Assembly (NCBI RefSeq): GCF_000472965.1
Contig: NZ_AXAU01000004.1
Span: 137,414-201,413 of the forward strand
Length of the DNA: 64,000 bases
Direction of reading: 5' to 3'
Source: Bradyrhizobium murdochi
GTDB taxonomy: Bacteria; Pseudomonadota; Alphaproteobacteria; Rhizobiales; Xanthobacteraceae
A program made the position numbers and the translations under genes. Below, piece by piece: positions 33,853 to 43,076 of this stretch. The notes under the pieces are model-generated. The model was given only the letters and a program-made list of their open reading frames with translations. It did not search any database and was not told where the DNA came from. The number at the start of each line of letters is the position of its first letter. Within the stretch, counting starts at the first letter, position 1.

Positions 33853-35076
33853 ATGAGAAGTGGCGTTCTTCATCTGATCGCAGGCACGGCGGTCGCGATC
33901 GCGCTGGTGTCACCCGCCAACGCGCAGAAGAAATACGATACCGGCGCGAGCGATACCGAGATCAAGATCGGCCAGACCGTTCCGTTCTCGGGACCGGCCT
34001 CCGCCTATGCCGGCATCGGCAAGACGCAGGCCGCCTATTTCAGGATGATCAACGAAAAAGGCGGCATCAACGGCCGCAAGATCAACCTGATCCAGTATGA
34101 CGACGCCTACTCGCCGCCGAAAGCCGTCGAGCAGGTGCGCAAGCTGGTCGAGAGCGACGAGGTTCTGTTCACCTTCCAGATCATCGGCACGCCCTCGAAC
34201 GCCGCCGTGCAGAAATATCTCAACGCCAAAAAAGTGCCGCAGCTCCTCGCCGCGACCGGCGCCTCGAAATTCACCGATCCAAAGAACTTTCCCTGGACCA
34301 TGGGATACAATCCCAATTACCAGTCGGAAGGACGCATCTACGCCAAATACATTCTGCAAAATCATCCCAACGCCAAGATCGGCATCCTCTACCAGAACGA
34401 CGATCTCGGTCGCGACTACGTCACGGGCCTGAAAGAAGGGCTCGGCTCCAAGGCCGCGTCAATGATCGTCGCCGAAGTCTCCTACGAACTGACCGATCCG
34501 ACCATCGACTCGCAGATCGTCAAATTGAAAGCCGCCGGCGCCGACCTGCTCTACGACGCCTCGACGCCGAAGTTTGCGGCGCAGGCGATCAAGAAGGTCG
34601 CCGACCTCGGCTGGAAGCCGGTCCATATCCTCGACATCAATGCGAGCCCGGTCTCGGCCACGCTGAAGCCGGCGGGCCTCGACATCTCCAAGGACATCAT
34701 CTCGACCAACTACGGCAAGGATCCGGGCGATCCGCAGTGGAAAGACGATCCCGGCATCCAAGCCTATTTCGCCTTCATGGACAAATATTACCCCGAGGGC
34801 GACAAGCTCAACACCGTCAACACGTACGGTTATGCGACGGCGGAATTGCTGGTGAAGATCCTGCAGCAATGCGGCGACAACCTCACCCGCGAAAACATTA
34901 TGAAGCAGGCGGCCAATCTGAAGAACGTCACCGGCAGCCTGTCGCTGCCCGGCATGGTCACCAACACCTCGCCGACCGACTATCGCATCAACAAGCAAAT
35001 GCAGATGATGAAGTTCAACGGCGAGCGCTGGGAGCTGTTCGGCCCGATCATCGAGGATACCGGACCGAGCGGTTAG
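33853..35076 (+). CDS. Orphan LIV-type ABC transporter binding protein, copy 1
   Basis: This 407-residue periplasmic binding protein has a signal peptide (cleavage near ANAQKKYD, about residue 24). The type I fold shows TEIKIGQTVPFSGPASAYA, GGINGRKINLIQYDDAYSP and GILYQNDDLGRDY. GGAAGGGAGG precedes the ATG. No permease or ATPase genes are adjacent, so it must use a transporter encoded elsewhere. The next gene is a close paralogue, clearly a tandem duplicate. A rho-independent terminator follows. Confidence 0.92.
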   Translation: MRSGVLHLIAGTAVAIALVSPANAQKKYDTGASDTEIKIGQTVPFSGPASAYAGIGKTQAAYFRMINEKGGINGRKINLIQYDDAYSPPKAVEQVRKLVESDEVLFTFQIIGTPSNAAVQKYLNAKKVPQLLAATGASKFTDPKNFPWTMGYNPNYQSEGRIYAKYILQNHPNAKIGILYQNDDLGRDYVTGLKEGLGSKAASMIVAEVSYELTDPTIDSQIVKLKAAGADLLYDASTPKFAAQAIKKVADLGWKPVHILDINASPVSATLKPAGLDISKDIISTNYGKDPGDPQWKDDPGIQAYFAFMDKYYPEGDKLNTVNTYGYATAELLVKILQQCGDNLTRENIMKQAANLKNVTGSLSLPGMVTNTSPTDYRINKQMQMMKFNGERWELFGPIIEDTGPSG

Positions 35077-35113
35077 CGCGCTGCCCCGATCCAAGATACG
35101 ATTCAAGACACGA

Positions 35114-35150
35114 GCCGCCGGCGTCACCGCGATGCCGGCGGCTTTTGTTT
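35114..35150 (+). terminator. Rho-independent terminator after binding-protein copy 1
   Basis: GCCGCCGGC at 35114-35122 pairs perfectly with GCCGGCGGC at 35134-35142 across an 11-base loop and is followed by TTTTGTTT. This separates transcription of the two paralogous binding-protein genes. The rest of the 286 bp gap should hold a promoter for the second. Confidence 0.85.
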
Positions 35151-35362
35151 CAAGGCGCGCGGCGCGTGCATCATTTTTCGGCCGGTACATGTAGTGGATT
35201 CTTTTTGAGCAGACGGAACTCGATCCCGAAATTATTCGGATTTCCGATGCCTTGCATTGCAACATGGCTTCCGCCACTATTGTGGCAGCGACGACATCCG
35301 CGGCCGACCGGCCGGCGGCACGGTCAGCGCCAAATCATAAAACACACGAGGAATGCAGCATT

Positions 35363-36589
35363 ATGAGGAAGGGTATTTTCCATCTGGCCACCGGCACGGC
35401 GCTAGCTTTAGCGCTGTCGGTCTCGACGGCGTCGGCGCAAAAGAAATACGATACGGGCGCGACCGACACCGAGATCAAGATCGGCCAGACCAATCCATTC
35501 TCGGGACCGGCCTCCTCCTATGCCACGATCGGCAAGACCCAGGCGGCCTACATCAAGATGATCAACGATCAGGGCGGCGTGAACGGCCGCAAGATCAATC
35601 TGATTCAGTATGACGACGCATACTCACCGCCCAAGGCGGTCGAGCAGGTGCGCAAGCTGGTAGAGAGCGATGAGGTGCTGCTGACCTTCCAGGTTCTCGG
35701 AACGCCCTCGAACGCAGCCGTGCAGAAGTACCTCAATTCGAAGAAGGTGCCGCAACTGTTCGCCGCCACCGGCGCGTCGAAATTCACCGATCCGAAGAAT
35801 TTTCCGTGGACGATGGGCTTCAACCCCAACTATTTCGTCGAGGGACGCATCTACGGCCAGTACATCCTGAAGGAACATCCGAACGCCAAGATCGGCGTGC
35901 TCTACCAGAATGATGACCTCGGCAAGGACTATTTGAACGGCATCAAGGCCGGCCTCGGCGACAAGGCGGCGAAGATGATCGTGGCGGAAGCTTCCTACGA
36001 AGTCTCCGATCCGACCATCGATTCCCAGATCCTCAAGATCAAGGACGCCGGCGCGGACCTGTTCTTCTCGGCGACGACGCCGAAGCAGGCGGCGCAGGCG
36101 ATCAAGAAGATCGCCGAGCTCAACTGGAAGCCGGTGCACATCCTCGACATCAACGCCACCTCGGTCGGCGCGGTGATGAAGCCGGCAGGCCTCGAAGCTT
36201 CCAAGGGTGTGATCAGCGTCAACTACGGCAAGGATCCGCTCGATCCGACCTGGAAGGACGACGCCGGCATGAAGAAGTATTTCGAGTTCATGGCGAAGTA
36301 CTATCCGGAGGGCGACAAGGATTCGAGCTTCAACTCCTATGGCTACATGACCTCGCAACTGCTGATCCATGTGCTCAAGGCGTGCGGCGACAACCTGACC
36401 CGCGAGAACGTGCTGAAGCAGGCGACCAACCTGAAGAACGTTCAGCTCGACCTGCTGCTGCCGGGCATCTCCGTCAACACGACGCCGACCGACTACCGCG
36501 TCAACAAGCAGCTCCAGATGATGAAGTTCAACGGCGAGCGTTGGGAGATGTTCGGCCCGATCCTCGAGGACGCCGGCCCGGCGGGTTAG
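35363..36589 (+). CDS. Orphan LIV-type ABC transporter binding protein, copy 2
   Basis: This 408-residue paralogue of the previous gene is alignable end to end without large gaps. The signal peptide ends near ASAQKKYD. The ATG at 35363 is chosen because it matches the start of copy 1; the open frame upstream is not conserved. Ligand-contact regions differ mildly (NPFSGPASSYATIG versus VPFSGPASAYAGIG), suggesting related but not identical ligands. Like copy 1 it has no permease partner here. A strong terminator follows. Confidence 0.92.
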   Translation: MRKGIFHLATGTALALALSVSTASAQKKYDTGATDTEIKIGQTNPFSGPASSYATIGKTQAAYIKMINDQGGVNGRKINLIQYDDAYSPPKAVEQVRKLVESDEVLLTFQVLGTPSNAAVQKYLNSKKVPQLFAATGASKFTDPKNFPWTMGFNPNYFVEGRIYGQYILKEHPNAKIGVLYQNDDLGKDYLNGIKAGLGDKAAKMIVAEASYEVSDPTIDSQILKIKDAGADLFFSATTPKQAAQAIKKIAELNWKPVHILDINATSVGAVMKPAGLEASKGVISVNYGKDPLDPTWKDDAGMKKYFEFMAKYYPEGDKDSSFNSYGYMTSQLLIHVLKACGDNLTRENVLKQATNLKNVQLDLLLPGISVNTTPTDYRVNKQLQMMKFNGERWEMFGPILEDAGPAG

Positions 36590-36627
36590 TCGCGGCGAAC
36601 CAATCGAAACGATCGGCGGAAAGAGCG

Positions 36628-36659
36628 ATCGGCGGTCCTTCGGGACCGCCGATTTTTTT
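36628..36659 (+). terminator. Rho-independent terminator after binding-protein copy 2
   Basis: ATCGGCGGTCC and GGACCGCCGAT form a perfect 11 bp stem around a TTCG tetraloop, followed by seven T. This is one of the clearest intrinsic terminators in the window. A small unrelated hairpin (GTCATTGCCGGGCTTGGCCCGGCGATGAC, about 36664-36694) follows it. Confidence 0.92.
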
Positions 36660-36701
36660 CATGTCGTCATTGCCGGGCTTGGCCCGGCGATGACTGCCAG
36701 A

Positions 36702-36801
36702 CCTCATCCTGAGGAGCGCGGAACGCGCGTCTCGAAGGATGAATGGCACCAGCGGGGCCACATGGTTCGAGACGGCGCTACGCGCCTCCTCACCATGAGG
36801 G
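36702..36801. repeat. Intergenic hairpin repeat, family B, copy 2
   Basis: This copy is in the same orientation as copy 1: CCTCATCCTGAGGAGCGCGG, GCGTCTCGAAGGATGAATGGC, ATGGTTCGAGACGGCGC, CTCCTCACCATGAGG. It lies between the convergent binding-protein and DUF1330 genes. Confidence 0.88.
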
Positions 36802-36814
36802 TTTTAGTGCGAGA

Positions 36815-37240
36815 TTACTTCGGAATCTCCCCGAACGTCTTGCCGGCCGGCAGCACGGCATGGCGGATCAGGCGGGAATCCTCGACCGCGGCCTGGCGGT
36901 GCTTTACCGCCTCGCGGTAGACGGGATCGCGAATCATTTCCACAAACGCCGCGACATCAGGGTATTCGGCGATGAAGCAATGGTCCCAGCGTTCCTGCTG
37001 CGGCCCGATCAGCATCAGCTCGAACCTGCCCTGCCACACGATTCGTCCGCCGAGCCGTTCGAACACCGGGCCGCTTTCGCGCCCATAGGCGGCATAGGCT
37101 TCCGCGCCGGTCGCCTTGCGGCCGTCGGGATAGGCGGCCTCGGCGCGCAGCCGGACCAGGTTGAGCATGTGGATCGGACCCGGCCGGTCATTGGCCCTGA
37201 ATTGCGCGAACACTTCCTTGGTCGGATCGATGTAACCCAT
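36815..37240 (-). CDS. DUF1330 domain protein
   Basis: This 141-residue protein has the dimeric alpha-beta-barrel pattern of DUF1330: PIHMLNLVRLR, the GAEAYAAYGRESGPVFERLGGRIVWQG stretch split over two strands, and FIAEYPDVAAFVEMIRDPVYREAVKHRQAAVEDSRLI-like helix and strand pairs. Biochemical function is unknown for the family. It stands alone, divergent from the PBP1A gene. Confidence 0.85.
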   Translation of the reverse strand: MGYIDPTKEVFAQFRANDRPGPIHMLNLVRLRAEAAYPDGRKATGAEAYAAYGRESGPVFERLGGRIVWQGRFELMLIGPQQERWDHCFIAEYPDVAAFVEMIRDPVYREAVKHRQAAVEDSRLIRHAVLPAGKTFGEIPK

Positions 37241-37384
37241 GCCGTTTTCTCCTTAAGAACGCTCGTTTGCGCCAACCCTAATACGGCCCCGCCGCACCTC
37301 CTAATCCCGCATTAACCTTTCGGTAACCGACCCTTAAACAGCGACCGTTAGCGTGTGGCTGGACGGGTGTGAACGGCGTTTGGC

Positions 37385-39601
37385 ATGGCGTGGGGACGGA
37401 AAAAGAGCGGCGGACGCAAGGAGCCGCTGTTTGGGCTTCCGGCAGCGCTCGCGGAGCTGCGTCTCTCGCCCGAGGATCGCATTCCGGCTGCCACCGACGA
37501 CGACGAACCGAAAAAGCCAGTGCCGAAGCGCAAGCACGAAGACGACGAGGACGAGCCGCCGCGCGAGCGCAAGCCCCGTGGCGCCAAAAGCGGCGCGAAG
37601 CGGCGCTCGAAACGCCGCTTCAGGTTTGGTCGTCTCGTTTATTGGGGCGCGGTGCTTGGCCTGTGGGCGGCGATTGCGATCATCGGCGTCGTGGTCTGGG
37701 TCGGCGCGCATCTGCCGGCAATCCAGTCGCTGGAAATTCCAAAGCGCCCGCCGACCATTCAGATTGTCGGCATCGACGGCAGCGTGCTGGCCTCGCGCGG
37801 CGAAGCGCCGGGCGCCAATGTCGCGCTAAAGGATCTGCCGCCCTATCTGCCGAAGGCGTTCATCGCCATCGAGGACCGCCGCTTCTATTCGCATTACGGC
37901 ATCGATCCCGTGGGCATTGCACGCGCGGCGGTCGCCAACATCCTGCATCGCGGCGTTTCGCAGGGCGGCTCGACGCTGACGCAGCAGCTCGCGAAGAACC
38001 TGTTCCTGACCCAGGAACGGACGATCGCCCGCAAGCTGCAGGAAGTGGAGCTCGCGCTCTGGCTGGAGCGCAAGCATTCCAAGAACCAAATTCTCGAGCT
38101 TTACCTGAACCGCGTCTATTTCGGCTCCGGCGCCTATGGCGTCGAGGCGGCGGCGCAGCGTTATTTCGGCAAGTCGGCGAAGAACGTCACGGTCGCGGAG
38201 GCCGCAATGCTAGCCGGCCTCGTCAAGTCGCCGTCGCGACTGGCGCCGAACCGCAACCCCGAAGGCGCGGAAGCACGCGCCGGAATCGTGCTCGCGGCGA
38301 TGGCGGAAGCCAAGTTCATCAGCGACGCCCAGGCCAAGGCCTCGATCGGCCATCCCTCCTACAACGTGAAGCCGGCCGGCGCCGGCACCATCAACTACGT
38401 CGCCGACTGGATCGGCGAAGTGCTCGACGATCTCGTCGGCCAGATCGACCAGAGCATCGTGGTCGAGACCACGATCGATCCGAAGCTGCAGAGCGTGGCG
38501 GAAGCTGCGATCATCGACGAGCTGGCGGCCAAGAGCGTGAAGTTCCATGTCACGCAAGGCGCGTTGGTGGCGATGACGCCCGATGGCGCGGTGCGCGCCA
38601 TGGTGGGGGGGCGGAACTACGCCGAGAGCCAGTATAACCGCGCAGTCACCGCCAAACGCCAGCCCGGCTCGGCGTTCAAGCCGTTCATCTACCTGACCGC
38701 GATCGAGGGCGGGCTTTCGCCGGAAACGATCCGACAGGACGCGCCGCTCGACCTGAAAGGCTGGCGGCCGGAGAACTATACGCATGAATATTTCGGCTCG
38801 GTGACGCTGACGCAGGCGCTGGCAATGTCGCTCAATACGGTCGCGGTGCGGCTCGGCCTGGAAGTGGGCCCGAAGAACGTGGTGCGGACCGCACACCGGC
38901 TCGGGATTTCATCAAAACTCGAGGCCAATCCCTCGATTGCACTCGGCACCTCGGAAGTCTCGGTCGTTGAGCTGGTGGGCGCCTATGCGCCGTTTGCCAA
39001 TGGCGGGCTCGGCGTCTCCCCGCATGTGGTGACGAAGATTCGCACCAACGAAGGCAAGGTGCTGTACAGGCGGAAGGCCGATCCGCTCGGCCAGGTGATC
39101 GAGCCGCGCCATGTCGCGATGATGAACACGATGATGCAGGAGACGCTGCTCTCGGGCACCGCGCGGAAAGCAGAGATTCCGGGCTGGATGGCCGCCGGCA
39201 AGACCGGCACCAGCCAGGATTTCCGTGACGCCTGGTTCATCGGCTACACCGCCAACCTCGTCACCGGCGTCTGGCTCGGCAATGACGACAACTCGCCGAC
39301 CAAGAAGGCGACCGGCGGCGGCCTGCCGGTGGAAGTATGGACCCGCTTCATGCGCACGGCCCATCAGGGCGTGCCGGTGGCGAGCCTGCCGAACGCGCAG
39401 CGCGGCGGATTTCTGTCGAACATGTTCCAGACCGCATCGCAGGTCAGTGCACAGCCGCCGCCGTCGGCGCCGGTCCCATCAGGCGGCGGATATCGGCCTG
39501 CGCCCGCACGAACCTCCACACCGCCACCCAATCCAAATGCGCGCCCGGAAGCCGCGGCAGGACTCGATGGCTGGCTGGTGGACCGGCTGTTTGGAAGGTA
39601 G
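37385..39601 (+). CDS. mrcA: Class A penicillin-binding protein 1A (bifunctional peptidoglycan synthase)
   Basis: This 738-residue enzyme polymerises and cross-links peptidoglycan in the periplasm. It has a long, charged cytoplasmic N-terminus (about residues 1-82), one anchor helix (85-108), and a GT51 glycosyltransferase domain with catalytic E163 in AIEDRRFYSHYG. The transpeptidase has S429 and K432 in GSAFKPF, SLN in AMSLNTVAV, and KTGTS at 606-610. The C-terminus is Pro-rich. The length of the charged N-terminus is typical of rhizobial PBP1A. Confidence 0.94.
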   Translation: MAWGRKKSGGRKEPLFGLPAALAELRLSPEDRIPAATDDDEPKKPVPKRKHEDDEDEPPRERKPRGAKSGAKRRSKRRFRFGRLVYWGAVLGLWAAIAIIGVVVWVGAHLPAIQSLEIPKRPPTIQIVGIDGSVLASRGEAPGANVALKDLPPYLPKAFIAIEDRRFYSHYGIDPVGIARAAVANILHRGVSQGGSTLTQQLAKNLFLTQERTIARKLQEVELALWLERKHSKNQILELYLNRVYFGSGAYGVEAAAQRYFGKSAKNVTVAEAAMLAGLVKSPSRLAPNRNPEGAEARAGIVLAAMAEAKFISDAQAKASIGHPSYNVKPAGAGTINYVADWIGEVLDDLVGQIDQSIVVETTIDPKLQSVAEAAIIDELAAKSVKFHVTQGALVAMTPDGAVRAMVGGRNYAESQYNRAVTAKRQPGSAFKPFIYLTAIEGGLSPETIRQDAPLDLKGWRPENYTHEYFGSVTLTQALAMSLNTVAVRLGLEVGPKNVVRTAHRLGISSKLEANPSIALGTSEVSVVELVGAYAPFANGGLGVSPHVVTKIRTNEGKVLYRRKADPLGQVIEPRHVAMMNTMMQETLLSGTARKAEIPGWMAAGKTGTSQDFRDAWFIGYTANLVTGVWLGNDDNSPTKKATGGGLPVEVWTRFMRTAHQGVPVASLPNAQRGGFLSNMFQTASQVSAQPPPSAPVPSGGGYRPAPARTSTPPPNPNARPEAAAGLDGWLVDRLFGR

Positions 39602-39605
39602 CCCC

Positions 39606-39727
39606 CGTCGTCCCTGCGAACGCAGGGACCCATACGCCGCGGCTTATCGGTCAAGCGATGGGGCCAGTTGTCGTCGCAACAACGGACGTCGGTGGTTATG
39701 GGCCCCTGCGTTCGCAGGGGCGACGGG
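39606..39727. repeat. Intergenic hairpin repeat, family F (single copy here)
   Basis: CGTCGTCCCTGCGAACGCAGGGACCCATA at the left pairs with TATGGGCCCCTGCGTTCGCAGGGGCGACG at the right; the centre is about 60 bp. CTGCGAACGCAG is also a short palindrome by itself. It fills the gap between convergent genes for PBP1A and the metalloprotease. Confidence 0.75.
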
Positions 39728-39732
39728 AAAAC

Positions 39733-40488
39733 CTAATCCTCTACCCCGTAACGATGCAAATCGTTGCCGTGGGTGTCGAGCCAGCGCTTGGCGCGTTCGA
39801 CATGAATGCAGATGCGGTCGACAACCCTCCAGAACCTCGCTGAATGGTTCATCTCGACGAGATGCGCGACCTCATGGGCGGCGAGATAGTCGAGCACATA
39901 GGGCGGTGCGAGGATCAATCGCCAGGAATACGACAACGACCCGGCCGAGGTGCACGAACCCCAGCGGCTCGACTGGTCGCGGATCGACACGCGCCTGACC
40001 CGCACGCCGAGTTCCGCCGCATACGCGAGCGATGCCTTGTGCAGATCCTTGCGCGCTTCGCGCTTGAGGAAGTCGTGGACGCGCCGGTCCATGTGATCGT
40101 AGCCGCCGGCCACGCATAAAATCTTCTCGCCGCTGTCGCGGGTTTCGGCCCACACCGTGCCGCGTTCGCCGGCGCGATGCACCAGGCGATGCGGCACGCC
40201 GCGCAACGGTACGATCGTGCCGGGTTGAAAGGGCGCAGCCTTCGGCAAACGTCCGAGACGGGCGGCGATCCAGCCGCCGTGAAGCTGCGCAAAGTCCTTG
40301 GCTTCCGCGAGCGTGCCACGCGGCGGCATCGTCAGGATAGCTTCGCGATCGGTTGGGTGAATGCGTAAGGTGTAACGCCGCGCCCGCCGGTGTCGGCGCA
40401 GCCTTATCGCAAAGACTTGCGAGCAGTGTTTGACCAAAAGAGTCGCGGGTTCGGCGGGCCGCCGATAAAGGAGGGCGCGAGTAGCCAT
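39733..40488 (-). CDS. YgjP-like / M48-type metallopeptidase
   Basis: This 251-residue protein carries the zincin motif HEVAH at 205-209 and a third ligand candidate at H216 in MNHSARFW. The family-specific segment RWGSCTSAGSLSYSWRLILAPP is at 176-196. This is the YgjP / WLM-type (DUF45) arrangement also related to SprT. No signal peptide or membrane helix was seen, so it is probably cytoplasmic. Substrates are unknown. Confidence 0.85.
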   Translation of the reverse strand: MATRALLYRRPAEPATLLVKHCSQVFAIRLRRHRRARRYTLRIHPTDREAILTMPPRGTLAEAKDFAQLHGGWIAARLGRLPKAAPFQPGTIVPLRGVPHRLVHRAGERGTVWAETRDSGEKILCVAGGYDHMDRRVHDFLKREARKDLHKASLAYAAELGVRVRRVSIRDQSSRWGSCTSAGSLSYSWRLILAPPYVLDYLAAHEVAHLVEMNHSARFWRVVDRICIHVERAKRWLDTHGNDLHRYGVED

Positions 40489-40779
40489 TTCTTGGAGTCC
40501 GGGGAGTAGGAGTTCGCCCGGATTCTGCCATATCCGCCGCCAGGGAAATCGTATCTAAATTGCTCGGCGCAAAAACAAATCATTTGCCCAATATACAGGG
40601 GTTGGGCGACGAATCGCCCCTAGGGGATGGGCCTGGAACTCAAAATTTCGGCTGGAACCGGACGTCAAAACCGGGCTCAAGAAGTGAATCTGAACTCACC
40701 TCTTGATTCGACCGGAATTCGGATTGTTTGAATCTTCTCAGCAACTTATCGGCGACCCGGAATCGGTGCCGCCGGCGCA
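40489..40779. other. Intergenic segment with two small hairpins, no gene seen
   Basis: This 290 bp gap lies downstream of the PHA depolymerase and upstream of the metallopeptidase, both on the minus strand. GGGCGACGAATCGCCC forms a perfect hairpin near 40606, and CAAGAAGTGA pairs with TCACCTCTTG, with one mismatch, near 40678-40706. Either could end the depolymerase message. The AT-rich stretch around 40555-40600 could hold the metallopeptidase promoter. Confidence 0.45.
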
Positions 40780-42129
40780 CTATTCGGCCGCACGGACCAA
40801 TGTTGGCTTGATCTTAGCCGCTGACTCATTGGTATTCGTCGCCGACATCATGAAATCGGAGATGCGCGGCACGATTTCGGAACGGAATCGCGATCCGTTG
40901 AACACGCCGTAATGTCCGACGCCCTTTTGGACGTAATGCACACGGCGATGATCGGGAATAAGGGGGCACAAAGCGTGCGTCGCTTCGGTCTGGCCGAGCC
41001 CGGAGATGTCGTCGTTCTCGCCTTCCACCGTCATCAGCGCCACGCGCCGGATCTTTGACGGATCGACCGGCTTGCCACGATGAGTCATCTCGCCCTTAGG
41101 CAACGCGTGCTTGACGAACACGAGATCGACGGTCTGCAGGTAATACTCCGCCGTCAGGTCCATGACCGCGAGGTACTCGTCATAGAACTCGCGGTGCTTG
41201 TCGACCATGTCGCCGTCGCCCTTCACCAGATTGTTGAACAGCGCCTTGTGTGCGTCAGTGTGGCGGTCGAGGTTCATGCTGATGAAACCCGAGAGCTGCA
41301 AAAAGCCCGGATAGACGTCGCGCATCACGCCGGGATGCGGGAACGGCACTTTGGTGATGACATGGTTACGGAACCATTCGATGCCACGCTGTTCGGCGAG
41401 ATTGTTCACGGAAGTAGGATTGCGGCGGGTATCAATCGGGCCGCCCATCAAGGTCATCGACAGCGGCACAAAGGGATCGCGCGCGGCTTCCATCATGGAC
41501 ACCGCCGCCACCACCGGCACCGAAGGCTGGCACACTGCGATCACGTGCATGTTGCCGCCGAGTACCTGCAGCATCTCGATGACGTAATCGACGTAGTCAT
41601 CGAGATCGAAGCGGCCCTCGGTGAGGGGAACCATGCGCGCGTCGGACCAGTCGGTGATGTAGACTTCATGCGTCGGCAGGAACGCTTCGACGGTGCCGCG
41701 CAGCAGCGTCGCGTAGTGGCCGGACATCGGCGCCACGATCAGGACGCGCGGATGGGGCGCGCGCAGCGGCCGGGTCAGCTTGCGATCGAAGTGCAGCAAA
41801 CGGCAGAACGGCTTTTCCCAGATCGAGCGGACCTCGACCGGCGTATGGATGCCGTTAACCTCGGTGAAGTCGAGCCCCCATTCGGGCTTGCCGTAGCGGC
41901 GCGTGGTGCGCTCGAACAATTCGCAGGCCGCCGCGATCGATTTGCCGAACTGGCTGTGCGACCACGGATTCAGCGGGTTTTGAAACAGGATCTTGGTGGC
42001 GTCGGTCACCGCACGTGCCGGATTGAGCGACGCGTGGCCCAATTCGTACATCCAGTACATCGGCGTCGTGAGCGCCGGACTGCCTTCGGCCACCAGCGGC
42101 GGTGCGCCGCCAAACTCACCAATCGGCAT
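40780..42129 (-). CDS. phaZ: Intracellular polyhydroxyalkanoate depolymerase
   Basis: This 449-residue enzyme degrades stored PHB granules. The ATG at 42129 opens MPIGEFGG; the open frame upstream overlaps the ABC permease gene and is not used. Instead of a serine lipase box it has VCQPS with C200, as in the Ralstonia-type intracellular depolymerases whose nucleophile is cysteine. The segments RVLIVAPMSGHYATLLRGTVEAFL, MTLMGGPIDTRRNPT and VEGENDDISGLGQTEA are typical. It is 128 bp downstream of the ABC-2 genes. Confidence 0.9.
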   Translation of the reverse strand: MPIGEFGGAPPLVAEGSPALTTPMYWMYELGHASLNPARAVTDATKILFQNPLNPWSHSQFGKSIAAACELFERTTRRYGKPEWGLDFTEVNGIHTPVEVRSIWEKPFCRLLHFDRKLTRPLRAPHPRVLIVAPMSGHYATLLRGTVEAFLPTHEVYITDWSDARMVPLTEGRFDLDDYVDYVIEMLQVLGGNMHVIAVCQPSVPVVAAVSMMEAARDPFVPLSMTLMGGPIDTRRNPTSVNNLAEQRGIEWFRNHVITKVPFPHPGVMRDVYPGFLQLSGFISMNLDRHTDAHKALFNNLVKGDGDMVDKHREFYDEYLAVMDLTAEYYLQTVDLVFVKHALPKGEMTHRGKPVDPSKIRRVALMTVEGENDDISGLGQTEATHALCPLIPDHRRVHYVQKGVGHYGVFNGSRFRSEIVPRISDFMMSATNTNESAAKIKPTLVRAAE

Positions 42130-42257
42130 TTTATTTCTGACCTTCTGTTTGCGCCGCAGCATAGTGCAGAATGCAAAATAATGCGTCAATGCGCCGAACG
42201 GGCCTGTCCACGCGACAAAAGGCGTAGAAACCCCGGAAAACCACGGGAAACTGTGAC

Positions 42258-43076
42258 TTATTCGCCACCCCCGAGCAAAGATCCGTGATGTTTGGCACTG
42301 CGCAAAAGAGCGAGGAAGATCGCAAAGGAAGCGGTAAACAGCACCGCGTTGATGGCAAGTGACCAGACCATCAGGTCGATCCTGAGCACGTGATCGATCA
42401 GGAGCGTACGCATGCCCTCGAACACATAGGTCGGCGGCAGCATCCACGCGATCCATTGCAGCCAGGCCGGCAGCACCGCGACCGGATAGTAGACGCAGGC
42501 AAGCGGCATCAGGCCGAACATCATCGTCCAGACGATGCTCTCGGCGCCCAGCCCGTTGCGCAACACCAGGCCGGAGACAAAGATCCCAATCGACCAGCTC
42601 GTGAAGATCAGATTGCAGAAGAACGCGATCAGCGGTAGGCCGATCGCGAAGAAATTGAAATCGAAGAAGAACAGCGCCAGCAGCGTCATCGGAATGACGC
42701 CGATCGCGAGCCGGATCAGGCTCATGATCATCAGCGAGATCAGAAACTCGATCGGCTTCAGCGGGCTCATCATGAGGTTGCCGAGGTTGCGCGCCCACAT
42801 CTCCTCGAGAAACGAGATCGAAAAGCCAAGCTGCCCGCGGAACAGGATGTCCCACAGGATGACAGCGCCGATCAGCGTGCCGCCGGCGCGCGCGAAGAAA
42901 TTGTCGTTCTGCGCGATGTAGTTCTGCAGAAAGCCCCAGGTGATGATCTGCAGCGCCGGCCAGTAGATCAGCTCCAACAGCCGCGGCCACGACGACATCA
43001 GGAGATACCAGTAGCGCAGCACCATCGCCTGGATGCGGTGCGCGGAAATCCCGTGATGGGTGGCGGTAGCGCTCAT
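42258..43076 (-). CDS. ABC-2 type transporter permease
   Basis: This 272-residue permease has six hydrophobic segments (for example GTLIGAVILWDILFRGQLGF and MSLIRLAIGVIPMTLLALFFF). It also has the ABC-2 signature region MMFGLMPLACVYYPVAVLPAWLQWIAWMLPPTYVFEG-type loop before the last helices. Its start overlaps the ATPase stop in ATGA, so the two form an exporter. The cargo is unknown; NodJ-like polysaccharide or drug exporters share the fold. Confidence 0.88.
   Translation of the reverse strand: MSATATHHGISAHRIQAMVLRYWYLLMSSWPRLLELIYWPALQIITWGFLQNYIAQNDNFFARAGGTLIGAVILWDILFRGQLGFSISFLEEMWARNLGNLMMSPLKPIEFLISLMIMSLIRLAIGVIPMTLLALFFFDFNFFAIGLPLIAFFCNLIFTSWSIGIFVSGLVLRNGLGAESIVWTMMFGLMPLACVYYPVAVLPAWLQWIAWMLPPTYVFEGMRTLLIDHVLRIDLMVWSLAINAVLFTASFAIFLALLRSAKHHGSLLGGGE

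Noticed and set aside
37369..38637. A 422-codon plus-strand ORF overlapping the PBP1A gene in another frame
   Set aside because: It is Arg/Gly/Ala-rich with no domain. The PBP1A frame has every catalytic motif of both domains.
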